The notes: generated by a model not told the origin, from the sequence alone. A DNA stretch of 64,000 bases from Streptacidiphilus jiangxiensis (GCF_900109465.1 NZ_FOAZ01000024.1:62001-126000); one strand, 5' to 3'. Shown: positions 52,873 through 61,630, numbered from the stretch's first letter. Translations and numbers: made by a program.

Positions 52873-55002
52873 TCAGCGGGACGTCATCGCATGGCGCGTG
52901 GCCCGACGCGCGGCCTGCCGGGCCCGGAAGCCGGTCGGCGGGTTGAGGGAGCGGTATCCGGTGCGCACACGCTCCCAGGCGGCGTCGAGCGCACCCGCGC
53001 CCTGGGCGGCTGTGAGCGAGGAGAGAAAGGTGTCGATGGCGTCGGCCGCCCAGGCCGAGTGGCCCGTCGCGACGTTGTCGACGGTGTTGTGGATGTCGAC
53101 GAAGCCGGTGCTGAACCCGTACTTCTTCAGGGCGAGCCGCGCGCGGCGGTAGGTCCCGCCGACCCCCGACAGCTCCATCGCGAGGTTCAGGCCGAGGACC
53201 TCGGGCATGAAGGTCTGCGGGAACCGGCCGATGCTCAGCCAGTAGACCGGCAGCTCGAAGGAGGCGTCCCGGAACCCCTCCCACTCGGCGAACGCGCGCG
53301 AGGCGGTGGGCGGCAGGTCCACCCCCATCTCGTGGAGGACCTCGCGGTAGATCAGCGGGTGGTTCAGACGCGCCTCGCCGTTGCCCAACTCGTCCCAGTA
53401 GGTGTCGAAGAGGGAGTGGCCGACCTCCGACGACGCGTGCGCGTAGTCGGTGAACCCCTTGAGCCAGGCGCCGTCGATCAGGGTGAGCGGGGCGAGCTGC
53501 ACCGTGGAGTCCACCAGCGCCTCGCGGCTGGGCAGCTCCTGCCCGGATCCCTGCTCGAACGCCTCGCTGTGCCGGTCGTGCATCTCCACCAGCCAGGGGC
53601 GGAGCCCGCGCGGGGTCCACCGCGCGGGCAGCGGCGTCCCGGCGTCGTCCAGGCCGTGTCGTGACCGGCCCAGCCAACCGTGCACGTACTCCTTGGCGTA
53701 CCTGCGCACCGCGGGATCGTCGGTCCGGTTCAGCAGCAGGTGGTAGGCCTCCCGCAGGTCCTTCGGCGGCCTCCCGTCGCCGTCGTGGTGCCAGGCCGTC
53801 AGCCGCAGCGGGCGCGCGGCGTCGAGGGCGGCACCGGCCGGCGGGGTGCCCTCCGCCGGGCCGGACAGCGCGCCGATCCAGCGGCGCACCACCTGCAGGT
53901 CCTCGGGCGAGAACACCCGGAACATCCGTCCGCCCTCGCCCACCAGGCCGTTCACCAGCGGGCTCCGGTCCGGGCGGCCGGGGCGCACCAGGCGGCTGCG
54001 GGAGAGCGCGGCCAGCATCGGCGCGGGATCGGTCCGACAGTCCCCCAGCCATTCGGCCAGCGGGCGTCCCTCCAGGGCGAAGGAGTGGTGGTAGGCGGAA
54101 CCCTCACGGGCCCGCTGCCGCATCAACTCCGCCATCTCGAACGCCGGATCGCAGGCGGCCGTCAGTTCGGCGCAGAGCCGGTCGGTCCACTCGCGAAGCG
54201 CCTGCAGCGCCCAGCGGAAGCCGACGACGATCCGGGCCGCCGCGTCCTCACCGTCGCGCCGCGACAGGCCCTCGACCGCCGCCAGGGCCAGTTCGAGTCC
54301 GGTTCGCGCGGACGCGTGGCGGGTGGCCGGGTCGACCACGTCCCAGCGGGTGACCGCCGGCAGTTCGGCCCGCACCAACGTGAGCGCGGGCAACAGTCCC
54401 ACCTCCCGCAGGCACAGATCCGCACCGAGGATCTCCGCGGTGAGGTCGTCCGGGCGGCGGCTCGTCGCGAGCAGCACGGCCGGCATCCGGAAGTGGCCGT
54501 CGTCGATCCGCTGGTCCGCCGCGAGCCGACCGGCGGGCACGGCGTTCTCCGAGACGCCGAGGTGGCGCAGCACCGGAAGATACGCGTCCCCGCGCGAGGC
54601 ACGGGGGTTGCCCACGCCCAGGTCGGACGCGTAGAGGGCGAGCATGCCGAGAACCGCGGGATCGTCGGCGTTGCCCGGGGAACTCAGCCACTGGAGCCAG
54701 GCGCCGGACATCAGGGAGAGCGGCGCGCAGGCCAGGGCGGCCCGCCTGGCCAGGACCGCACGCGTCTCCGCGTCGAGCGGGTCGTACAACTCCCGGAACC
54801 GCAGGGCTTGCGCCGCGGACCAGGCGGCGGCCGCCTGCCGCAGTGCGTCCAGGTCGCCGCCGGCCGGCTCGTCGCCGTCGTCGTGCCGCGACAGAGTGAG
54901 CTCCGCCCGCAACTCGTCGAGAAGTCCGCCTCCTGGCAGGGTCGCCTCGGGGTCGATGACCCTTCCGTAGACAGCCCGGGCCTCCGCGGTGGGCGCTGAC
55001 AC
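52873..55002 (-). CDS. Tandem haem-oxygenase-like diiron oxygenase (HDO family)
   Basis: 709-aa protein. The C-terminal part (about residues 510-700) is an iron-containing redox enzyme of the haem-oxygenase-like diiron (HDO) fold: Glu526-x-x-His529 and Glu538 in EVGHSLFDTYWDELGNG, and Asp636, His638, Asp642 and His648 in VDIHNTVDNVATGH. Residues about 85-265 align with this domain (APLSLMSGAWL versus APLTLIDGAWL) but lack most ligands, so they form a degenerate first copy. HDO enzymes do N-oxygenation, C-C cleavage or decarboxylation of amino acids. Substrate unknown. It is 56 bases upstream of the carbamoyltransferase. Confidence 0.8.
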   Translation of the reverse strand: MSAPTAEARAVYGRVIDPEATLPGGGLLDELRAELTLSRHDDGDEPAGGDLDALRQAAAAWSAAQALRFRELYDPLDAETRAVLARRAALACAPLSLMSGAWLQWLSSPGNADDPAVLGMLALYASDLGVGNPRASRGDAYLPVLRHLGVSENAVPAGRLAADQRIDDGHFRMPAVLLATSRRPDDLTAEILGADLCLREVGLLPALTLVRAELPAVTRWDVVDPATRHASARTGLELALAAVEGLSRRDGEDAAARIVVGFRWALQALREWTDRLCAELTAACDPAFEMAELMRQRAREGSAYHHSFALEGRPLAEWLGDCRTDPAPMLAALSRSRLVRPGRPDRSPLVNGLVGEGGRMFRVFSPEDLQVVRRWIGALSGPAEGTPPAGAALDAARPLRLTAWHHDGDGRPPKDLREAYHLLLNRTDDPAVRRYAKEYVHGWLGRSRHGLDDAGTPLPARWTPRGLRPWLVEMHDRHSEAFEQGSGQELPSREALVDSTVQLAPLTLIDGAWLKGFTDYAHASSEVGHSLFDTYWDELGNGEARLNHPLIYREVLHEMGVDLPPTASRAFAEWEGFRDASFELPVYWLSIGRFPQTFMPEVLGLNLAMELSGVGGTYRRARLALKKYGFSTGFVDIHNTVDNVATGHSAWAADAIDTFLSSLTAAQGAGALDAAWERVRTGYRSLNPPTGFRARQAARRATRHAMTSR

Positions 55003-55026
55003 TTCAGTCCTCCAGGGCCGGTGGGC

Positions 55027-55113
55027 TCAGAACATCGGGTAGATCGAGGCGTCGTTCTTCGGCTTGGGTTTGCGCCCGAGCAGCTTGTTGATGACGGCAC
55101 GCAGGAAGGACAC
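55027..55113 (-). CDS. 28-aa peptide gene (possible precursor or small subunit)
   Basis: GTG start at 55113 preceded by GAAAGGGG 7 bases upstream, and an in-frame TGA at 55027-55029. The peptide reads MSFLRAVINKLLGRKPKPKN then DASIYPMF: an amphipathic helix (SFLRAVINKLL), a basic hinge and an acidic/aromatic tail. It starts 52 bases after the SGNH hydrolase stop and ends 24 bases before the diiron-protein start, so it lies in the operon. It could be a modified precursor peptide, a partner of the diiron protein or a fortuitous ORF. Confidence 0.5.
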   Translation of the reverse strand: MSFLRAVINKLLGRKPKPKNDASIYPMF

Positions 55114-55165
55114 GTGCGGTCCCCTTTCACGGTTCACTTCACGGGAGGATGGGGGTGGAGCGAGG

Positions 55166-56194
55166 TCAGGTGAGGTCGAGCTGTCGCGCGAGCAGCCCGG
55201 CGACGAGGTCGTGGCCGTCGTCGGTGAAGTGGATGCGGTCGACGAACAGCCAGTCGTCCTGGCCGATCGCGTCGGCGACGACCGGGTTGAGGTCCAGGAA
55301 GCGGACGCCCATCTGCTCGCAGCCGGACCGGAGTTCCTTCGAGTACGCCTCGCGGGCCGCCATGGACGAGATGTCGCCGTAGACCTCGCCGAAGTTGGAG
55401 ATCGCGTCGAGCTCGTCGAACAGCAGCCGCTCCTGCGGGGCGGGGGTCTCGCGGACCCAGGTCGCCAGCGGCTGGAGCACGAACGTCAGCTTCGCGCCCA
55501 TGCCCTGGGCGAGCAGCCGCCAGCTGTCGAGATGGCGCAGCGTCAACTCGACGGCCAGCTCGATCTGCTCCGCGAGCTCGGGCACCCGGGTGTCGGCGGG
55601 CGCGGGCTCCGCCTGGCGCCGTCCGCCGAACAGGCCACGGCCACCGGAGGCCTTGCGACGGCCGGCGCGCAGCTCCTCCATCTGCCCGTAGAAGTCGTTG
55701 CAGTTGAAGAACGCGCCGCTGTCACCGCGGATCGGGGCGGGCAGCCGGCTCAGGCCGAGGTTGTTGAACCCCGAGAACAGCACGATCTCGTCGATCTGGG
55801 GAAGCAGGTGCCGGTAGAGCGTGAAGAGCAGCAGCTCCTGGGTGGAGTTGTGGCTGCGGCCGGCGAAGTTGAGCCAGGGAACGGACGGCGCGTGCTTGGA
55901 CCACAGCCACGAGGGCAGCGTGTGACGGTCGGAGCTCGCACCGATGCCGAAGGCCGTGGAGCTGCCCGCGAGCAGCCGGACCGGCCCCTCGGGCAGCGGC
56001 CCGCCGGGCGAGGCGGTCGCGCCGTCCGGGCCGTGCGTGAGGCGGAATCCGAGCCGGTCGGTGTTGACGACCTCGGAGCGGTGGTCCGCGGCGTGGAAGT
56101 ACATCAGGTAGGGCATCCAGCGGATGTCACCACGGTCGTCGAACTTCTCCGCGTACTGCAGCATCTGCGGGGTGAGGGTGGCGCGATGGGACAT
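55166..56194 (-). CDS. SGNH/GDSL hydrolase-like protein
   Basis: 342-aa protein of the SGNH hydrolase superfamily. Block I is LLAGSSTAFGIGAS (candidate nucleophile Ser78/79), an Asn/Gly oxyanion block occurs at SGFNNLGLS, and block V Asp/His is in DRIHFTDDGHD near the C-terminus. No signal peptide, so cytoplasmic. An Arg/Gly-rich insert is at about residues 190-210. GAGGAG precedes the ATG by 7 bases. In the cluster it could act as an acyltransferase or esterase on the carbamoylated intermediate; that is inference. Confidence 0.8.
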   Translation of the reverse strand: MSHRATLTPQMLQYAEKFDDRGDIRWMPYLMYFHAADHRSEVVNTDRLGFRLTHGPDGATASPGGPLPEGPVRLLAGSSTAFGIGASSDRHTLPSWLWSKHAPSVPWLNFAGRSHNSTQELLLFTLYRHLLPQIDEIVLFSGFNNLGLSRLPAPIRGDSGAFFNCNDFYGQMEELRAGRRKASGGRGLFGGRRQAEPAPADTRVPELAEQIELAVELTLRHLDSWRLLAQGMGAKLTFVLQPLATWVRETPAPQERLLFDELDAISNFGEVYGDISSMAAREAYSKELRSGCEQMGVRFLDLNPVVADAIGQDDWLFVDRIHFTDDGHDLVAGLLARQLDLT

Positions 56195-56263
56195 GGGTCT
56201 GCTCCTCGGGGAGAGTGAAGTGGTGTAGCCGGTGCCACCAGGCACCGCAGGCCCCAGGGGAGA

Positions 56264-57439
56264 TCAGCTCAGCGCCTGGGCGAAGTCCGCCTTCAGGTCC
56301 TCGAGGTGCTCCAGACCCACGGCGATGCGCACCGTGCCCTCCGTGATGCCGATCGCGCGCAGCCCCTCCGCGTCCATGGACCGGTGCGAGGTCGCCGAGG
56401 GCTGCTGCACCAGCGTCTTGAACCCGCCCAGGGAGACCGCACGGTCGACCAGCCGCAGCCGGCGGGTGAACTCGAGCGTCTCCTTGCGTCCGCCCGCGAC
56501 GTCGATGGCGAACACGCCGCCGTAGCCGTTCGGCAGCAGGCGCTGCGCCAGCTCGTGCGCCGGGTGGTCGGGAAGCCCGGGCCAGTGGACCTTCTCCACC
56601 CCGGGGTGGCGGGAGAGGAAGTGCGCCAGACCGTCCGCGGTCTCGTGGTGGCGCCGCATGCGCAGCCCCAGCGTGGCCAGCCCGCGCAGCGTCAGCCAGG
56701 CGGCGAAGGGGTCGGCGATCGCGCCGGTCTCCAGCGAGCGCGACCACACCCGGCGGTGCAGCCCGGCGTCGGCGAAGGAGGCGATGCCCCCGAGGACGTC
56801 GCAGTGTCCGGACAGGAACTTGGTGGAGGAGTGCACCACGACGTCCGCCCCCATCGAGAGCGGCCGGCAGCCCATCGGGGAGGCGAACGTGTTGTCGACG
56901 ACACAGGTGAGCCTCGCCGCCCGGCCGACGGCGAAGAAGGCCGGAAGATCGGTGACCTGGGCGGTGGGGTTGGAGATCGTCTCGAGGTACAGCACCTTGG
57001 TCGTCGGCCGCAGGGCGGCGGTGACCTCGGCGGGGTCCCTCCCGTCGACGTAGGTCACCGCGATGCCGAAGCGCGCCTCGAGATCCTTGAGCAGGGCGAA
57101 CGTGCCGCCGTAGAGGTGTCGCTGGACGATGATGTGGTCGCCGCTGCCCAGCAGGGTGTGCAGCACGGTGTGGATCGCGCCGATCCCGCTCGCGGCGGCC
57201 AGGCTGGCCGCGGCCCCCTCCAGCTGTGAGACGGCGTTCTCCAGGGCGCGCACCGTCGGGTTGGAGTTCCGGAGGTAGGCGAACGACTCGGGTCGGCTGA
57301 TGGCCTCCGCCAGGTCCTCGGGGTTGTCGTACCCGAAGTTGGCGGTCTGGTAGAGCGGCACACTCAGCGGTCGCGCTCCGTTCAGATCCGGGACATCCAC
57401 ATGGATGGCCTGGGTCTCCGGGTGCAGCGGCATGGACAC
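56264..57439 (-). CDS. Cys/Met-metabolism PLP enzyme (cystathionine gamma-synthase-like)
   Basis: 391-aa PLP enzyme of the gamma-family (cystathionine gamma-synthase, O-acetylhomoserine sulfhydrylase, methionine gamma-lyase). Features: YLRNSNPTVRALE (substrate/PLP loop), SGIGAIHTVL, VVDNTFASP with the PLP Asp, and HSSTKFLSGH with the Schiff-base lysine near residue 207. The GTG at 57439 is preferred since GAGG lies 6 bases upstream; an ATG two codons later is possible. It begins the right-hand operon. In natural-product pathways such enzymes do gamma-replacement on activated homoserines, giving unusual amino acids. Confidence 0.9.
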   Translation of the reverse strand: MSMPLHPETQAIHVDVPDLNGARPLSVPLYQTANFGYDNPEDLAEAISRPESFAYLRNSNPTVRALENAVSQLEGAAASLAAASGIGAIHTVLHTLLGSGDHIIVQRHLYGGTFALLKDLEARFGIAVTYVDGRDPAEVTAALRPTTKVLYLETISNPTAQVTDLPAFFAVGRAARLTCVVDNTFASPMGCRPLSMGADVVVHSSTKFLSGHCDVLGGIASFADAGLHRRVWSRSLETGAIADPFAAWLTLRGLATLGLRMRRHHETADGLAHFLSRHPGVEKVHWPGLPDHPAHELAQRLLPNGYGGVFAIDVAGGRKETLEFTRRLRLVDRAVSLGGFKTLVQQPSATSHRSMDAEGLRAIGITEGTVRIAVGLEHLEDLKADFAQALS

Positions 57440-57621
57440 GGACTTCCTCTCGGGTACGGCGCTTCCGGTGCGGCGCTCATCAGACGCGGTGAAGCGCGGC
57501 GACCTCAGCTTTGCCGTGAACCGCACCCACTGTCACCGGTCTCCCGGTGCCACAAAGATGCGTGGCATGTGTATGTCGCCGCCCGTACCCCGAGAAGGGC
57601 TTGACGATCGGTCACCAGGAC

Positions 57622-58140
57622 TCAGGCGGAGAGGACCCGCGGCCCGGTCGGCTGCCGGCGGGTGCCGAGGGCGCGCCAGCCGACGATGGCGGTGCGGGCG
57701 ATGACCTCGCCGAAGGCCATCAGCAGGATCGCCGCCGTCCACGCGCCCGGGTCCAGGTGGTGCTCCACCGAGAAGCGTCCGATCGCGGGGCCGCCACCGT
57801 GCGTGGCGTAGACCTGGAACGCCAGCCGGCAGCCGACACCGACGACCCACAGGACGGCGGCGGCGATCGTGGCCCGGACGACGACCGCGCCCTCGGCGGT
57901 CCGGTGCACCCGGGACAGGACGCCGGCGCCGACGCCGAGCGCCAGGCCGAGCAGCGTGGCGGGCACGATCAGTTCCAGATCACCGCCACCGGTGGGGATG
58001 GCGTGCAGGTACTGCACCCCGGCCCAGCCGACGAGCGCGACGGGGAGCAGCAGCGTCCGCAGGGTCAGCCGGCGGCCGCGCAGCTGCAGCACCACCAGCC
58101 CGATGAGAGCGAGATCGATCAACCAGTCCGTAAGGCTCAT
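57622..58140 (-). CDS. Multi-spanning membrane protein, unknown (DUF1453-like)
   Basis: 172-aa integral membrane protein with five hydrophobic segments (about residues 5-20, 28-45, 55-72, 84-104 and 133-150). The arrangement resembles actinobacterial DUF1453-type proteins. It is 182 bases left of the start region of the PLP enzyme and has its own start, so it is probably not part of the cluster. Function unknown. Confidence 0.75.
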   Translation of the reverse strand: MSLTDWLIDLALIGLVVLQLRGRRLTLRTLLLPVALVGWAGVQYLHAIPTGGGDLELIVPATLLGLALGVGAGVLSRVHRTAEGAVVVRATIAAAVLWVVGVGCRLAFQVYATHGGGPAIGRFSVEHHLDPGAWTAAILLMAFGEVIARTAIVGWRALGTRRQPTGPRVLSA

Positions 58141-58258
58141 GCCGCCATGGTGCGGCGGAACCGCAGGTCAACGCCTCAACCCACGGGTAGAGGACCGGGT
58201 GGAGTCCGGCCTCCACCCGGTCTCTCCACCCGGGCCTCCACCCGGGGACGGGCAGCGG

Positions 58259-58795
58259 TCAGGACAGGCCGAGGGTCTGCAGTGCGGTGGTCCAGTCGGT
58301 GGCGATCGCGTTCTGCGCGTCGGTGAGCTGGACCGTGCCGTTGCAGACCGCCGTCTTGAGCTTGTTCTCCACGGCGTCCTTGTTGGTGGAGGTGTAGCCG
58401 GAACCCGTCGCATAGTGGGGCTCGGGCCAGAGGTTGGCGGGGTCGCGCGGGGCGCCGCCGAGCTCCAGGGGGATGAAGTGGTCCTCCTCGTAGTCCGACA
58501 GGTTGGTGTCGCTGTAGCCGTACTCGGCGATCTGCTGCCGCTTGAGCGCGGTCGTGTAGGAGGACGGCGGACGCACGGTGGCGGTCCAGCCGGAGACGCA
58601 GATCGTGGAGTCGATCGTGTCCTGCGTGACGTCCGGGTTGGTCGCGCCGGGCGTGCAGGTCGGGTCCGGCAGGGGCAGGTAGTCCTGCGAGCAGACGGCC
58701 GCGGCGTGCGCCGAGCCCGCTCCGAGAGCGAGTCCGCCGGTGGTGAGGGCGAGGGCGGCGACCGATATGGACAGACGTCGGAGGACGGCAGGCAT
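58259..58795 (-). CDS. Secreted HNH-like nuclease-fold protein
   Basis: 178-aa exported protein. A signal peptide (about residues 1-32, cleaved after AHA) precedes a domain whose core EEDHFIPLELGGAPRDPANLW has the D-H...P-N spacing of HNH/beta-beta-alpha-metal nucleases. The mature part has three or four cysteines likely paired outside the cell. Activity is inferred; some family members may be inactive. GGAG precedes the ATG by 6 bases. Convergent with none; its promoter faces the TetR gene. Confidence 0.78.
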   Translation of the reverse strand: MPAVLRRLSISVAALALTTGGLALGAGSAHAAAVCSQDYLPLPDPTCTPGATNPDVTQDTIDSTICVSGWTATVRPPSSYTTALKRQQIAEYGYSDTNLSDYEEDHFIPLELGGAPRDPANLWPEPHYATGSGYTSTNKDAVENKLKTAVCNGTVQLTDAQNAIATDWTTALQTLGLS

Positions 58796-59024
58796 CAGCA
58801 GCTCCGTTCGTGTTGGGGATGCGTACATGACACCACTGGCCGGTGGGGTCGCGGTGGCCGCGCGACGGAACTCCTGATGACAAGTCAGTAGCCGTCCAGT
58901 CAACGCGCGGAGACTCCGACGTCACGGCGCGCGTGGCAGGGCGGTTCGAGCGTGGAATGGTGGACCCATGACCCCTCCGAAGCCCGCCGCACCCCAGGAG
59001 CCGCAGTCCGGCGGCGACACCGGC

Positions 59025-59060
59025 TTGCCTATTGGTCGCACATCCAATAACGTGCCCGGC
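59025..59060 (+). promoter_or_regulatory. TetR promoter with palindromic operator
   Basis: TTGCCT (59025-59030) and TAACGT (59048-59053) are spaced 17 bases apart and would start transcription at about the ATG 59061, giving a leaderless message. The perfect inverted repeat TATTGG (59030-59035) / CCAATA (59044-59049) lies between and over them, the right position for autorepression by the TetR protein. Confidence 0.6.
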
Positions 59061-59780
59061 ATGTCGTCGAGCGCTCCACCCAAGCGGGTCCGCAAGAGCC
59101 CCGAGGCGCGCCGTGCCGAGATCGTGGCTCGAGCCGCCACCATCGCCCTCACCGAGGGCCTGGAGTGCATCACCATGCGCCGGGTCGCCGAGGACCTCAC
59201 TGTCCGTCCCGGGCTGATCAGCCACTACTTCCCCGTGGCGGAGGAGCTGGTCGCCGAGGCGTTCGGCACCGCGGCGGCGGAGGAGCTCGAGGAGCTGATG
59301 CCGGCCGAGCGGCCGGCCGGCGGCGCGCTCGACCAGCTCGCGCTGTTCTTCGCCCGCAGCACCGGCGTCCGCTACGACGACATGAGCCGCCTGTGGCTCA
59401 ACGCCCGGCACCTGAGCCGGTTCCGACCGGTGCTCGCCGACCGCGTGGCCGTCCAGGAGGCGGCCTGGCGCGACCGGCTCACGCGCCTGCTGCGCGAGGG
59501 CACCGCCGAGGGAGCCTTCAAGCCCGCCGACCCGGCCGTGGCGGCGATCCAGATCCTCGTCGTCCTCGACGGGCTCGGCGTCCATGCCAACACCGACCGC
59601 ACCAACCGGCCGCAGGCCGTGACGGACATGGCCGCCACCACGGCGGAGCGCGAGCTCGGCCTCGCGCCCGGCAGCCTGCTCGCGCTCGTCCGCGCCGAGC
59701 AGCCCGTCACGGCGGAAGCCTCGGCCGCCCCGGCCCCGACCACCCCTGCACCGCCTGACCCGTCCGCCCCGACCGCCTGA
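59061..59780 (+). CDS. TetR/AcrR family regulator
   Basis: 239-aa TetR-type repressor. The N-terminal HTH is in RRAEIVARAATIALTEGLE and ITMRRVAEDLTVRPGLISHYF (about residues 17-65). The C-terminal ligand domain is all-helical. The ATG at 59061 is chosen over 58968 because a promoter and operator overlap the intervening 93 bases; a longer protein would place the operator inside the coding region. The Ala/Pro-rich C-terminal tail is disordered. The downstream amidohydrolase, 77 bases away in the same direction, is a likely target. Confidence 0.85.
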   Translation: MSSSAPPKRVRKSPEARRAEIVARAATIALTEGLECITMRRVAEDLTVRPGLISHYFPVAEELVAEAFGTAAAEELEELMPAERPAGGALDQLALFFARSTGVRYDDMSRLWLNARHLSRFRPVLADRVAVQEAAWRDRLTRLLREGTAEGAFKPADPAVAAIQILVVLDGLGVHANTDRTNRPQAVTDMAATTAERELGLAPGSLLALVRAEQPVTAEASAAPAPTTPAPPDPSAPTA

Positions 59781-59857
59781 CCCGTCCGCCCCGCCGGACG
59801 GGTCAGGCCTGCCGCGCGCCCGCCGCGCACTCCCCCACCGTTCCAAGGAGCCCGTCC

Positions 59858-61495
59858 GTGCACCTCGACCAGCCCGACCTCGTCCTGCTCAGCGCCCGCC
59901 TGCTCGACCCCGCGACCGGCACACTCCTGCCCCAGACCGCCCTCGCCGCCGCGCACGGCGTGATCGTCGCCCTCGGCGACGACCGGGAGGTCCGCGCGCT
60001 GGCCGGGCCCGCCACGACGGTGGTCGACCTGCGCGGCGCGGTGGTCACGCCCGGCCTGGTCGACGGCCACCTGCACCCGGTCTCGGGCGCGGAGCGCACC
60101 CGCGGCGTGGACCTGTCGGGCTGCACGGACCTGGCCGACGTACGCGCCGCCCTGGCCGACGCCGTGCGCGAGCTGGCGCCCGGCGCGTGGCTGCGCGGCT
60201 GGGGCCTGGACCCGAACACGTTCGGCGACGAGCCTGTCGCGGCCGCCTCCCTCGGCCCGGTGCTGGACGGCGTCCCCACCCTGCTCGACCTGTTCGACGG
60301 CCACTCCCAGCTGGCCAGCGCCCGCGCCCTGGAGCTCGCCGGGGTCGACGGCCCGCGCTCCTTCGAGCAGGCCGCGGAGATCGTCTGCGACGCCGACGGA
60401 CGGCCCACCGGCCTGCTGCTGGAGGACGCCGCCTGCGAGGTCGTCGAGGCGGCCGCCCCCAAGGCCACCCTGGACGAGGTGCGTGACGCGACCGCCGAGG
60501 TGCTGCGGCGGATGGCGGCGTCCGGTCTGACCGGCGGGCACGCGATGGACGCCGGGGGCGACAGCCTGGCGATCTACGCAGCGCTGGAGGAGCGCGGCGA
60601 GCTGGCCGTGCGCCTGCGCGTCGCGCCCATCGCCCAACCGGGCACCGACGAGCCGGCCGTGAGCTCCCTGATCGCGCAGCAGGGGACCGGCGGCGCGCTG
60701 TGGCAGGTGGCCGGCGTGAAGCTGTTCATGGACGGCACCATCGACAACGGCACCGCGTGGCTGGAGCAGCCGGACTGCGACGGCCAGTCCACGCACGCGT
60801 TCTGGCCCGACCCCGAGGCCTACACCCGCGTCGTCGCCCAGCTGCACGCGGCGGGCGTGCCGACCAACACGCACGCGATCGGCGACGCCGCCGTCCGCCA
60901 CGTCCTCGACTCCGTCGCCAAGGCCCGCGCGGCACACCCCGAGGGCGGCGCGGTGCGGCACCGCGTCGAGCACATCGAGACCGTGCCGGACGACACCGTG
61001 GCGCGCTTCGCCGAGCTGGGCGTCACCGCGTCCATGCAGCCGACGCACTGCTGCGAGTACACCCGGGCCGACCACACCGACAACTGGTCCCGGCGCCTCG
61101 GCGAGGAGCGCGCCGCGCGCGCGTTCCGCTGCCGGGACCTGTGGGACGCCGGCGTGCGGGTCGTCCTCGGCTCGGACTGGCCGATCGCTCCGTTCCCGCC
61201 CCTCGGCGTCATGGCGGGCGCCCGCCATCGCCGCCCGGGTGACCTCTCCCTGCCCCCACACGGCCCCGAGCAGGCGCTGACCCCGCTCCAGGCCCTTCAG
61301 GGCTACACCCTCCACCCGATCTGGGCCGCCGGGGACGAGCACCACGCCGGCCGGATCGCCCTCGGCCACCGCGCCGACCTGACCGCCTTCGCCCACAACC
61401 CGCTGACCGTCCCGGACACCGACCTGGTCTCCCTCCCGGTCCTGCTCACCGTCCTCGCCGGCCGCCCGACCCACCGCGACGGCAGCCTCGGCTGA
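59858..61495 (+). CDS. YtcJ-type amidohydrolase
   Basis: 545-aa metal-dependent amidohydrolase of the YtcJ/amidohydrolase 3 group. The first metal site HLHP has His71 and His73 in LVDGHLHP; further ligands lie in NTHAIGDAAVRH, VEHIE and the catalytic Asp in GSDWPIAPFPP. An N-terminal beta-sandwich (residues 1-65) and its C-terminal completion are present. The GTG start follows AAGGAG by 7 bases. Substrate unknown; probably a cyclic amide or N-acyl compound controlled by the upstream TetR. Confidence 0.9.
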   Translation: MHLDQPDLVLLSARLLDPATGTLLPQTALAAAHGVIVALGDDREVRALAGPATTVVDLRGAVVTPGLVDGHLHPVSGAERTRGVDLSGCTDLADVRAALADAVRELAPGAWLRGWGLDPNTFGDEPVAAASLGPVLDGVPTLLDLFDGHSQLASARALELAGVDGPRSFEQAAEIVCDADGRPTGLLLEDAACEVVEAAAPKATLDEVRDATAEVLRRMAASGLTGGHAMDAGGDSLAIYAALEERGELAVRLRVAPIAQPGTDEPAVSSLIAQQGTGGALWQVAGVKLFMDGTIDNGTAWLEQPDCDGQSTHAFWPDPEAYTRVVAQLHAAGVPTNTHAIGDAAVRHVLDSVAKARAAHPEGGAVRHRVEHIETVPDDTVARFAELGVTASMQPTHCCEYTRADHTDNWSRRLGEERAARAFRCRDLWDAGVRVVLGSDWPIAPFPPLGVMAGARHRRPGDLSLPPHGPEQALTPLQALQGYTLHPIWAAGDEHHAGRIALGHRADLTAFAHNPLTVPDTDLVSLPVLLTVLAGRPTHRDGSLG

Positions 61496-61584
61496 CGCGG
61501 ACGCCGGAACCGATCCGGGCACCCGGACGTCGGAACTTCGGGGTGTCCCCCCGCCCAGCAGGGCCGGGGGTGACGCCCCGCCAG

Positions 61585-61611
61585 GCGCCCCCTGCCCCGG
61601 AGGCGGGGCGC
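61585..61611 (+). terminator. Hairpin after amidohydrolase
   Basis: GCGCCCC (61585-61591) pairs with GGGGCGC (61605-61611) around a 13-base loop that itself can form a short CC/GG stem. It lies between the amidohydrolase and the ABM protein and may terminate the former. Confidence 0.45.
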
Positions 61612-61630
61612 AGGCTGGCAAGATGGGCCC

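Noticed and set aside
58968..59060. N-terminal extension of the TetR protein from the upstream ATG
   Set aside because: The 93 bases carry a promoter and a perfect operator palindrome and encode a Pro/Gly-rich tail not expected in TetR proteins.
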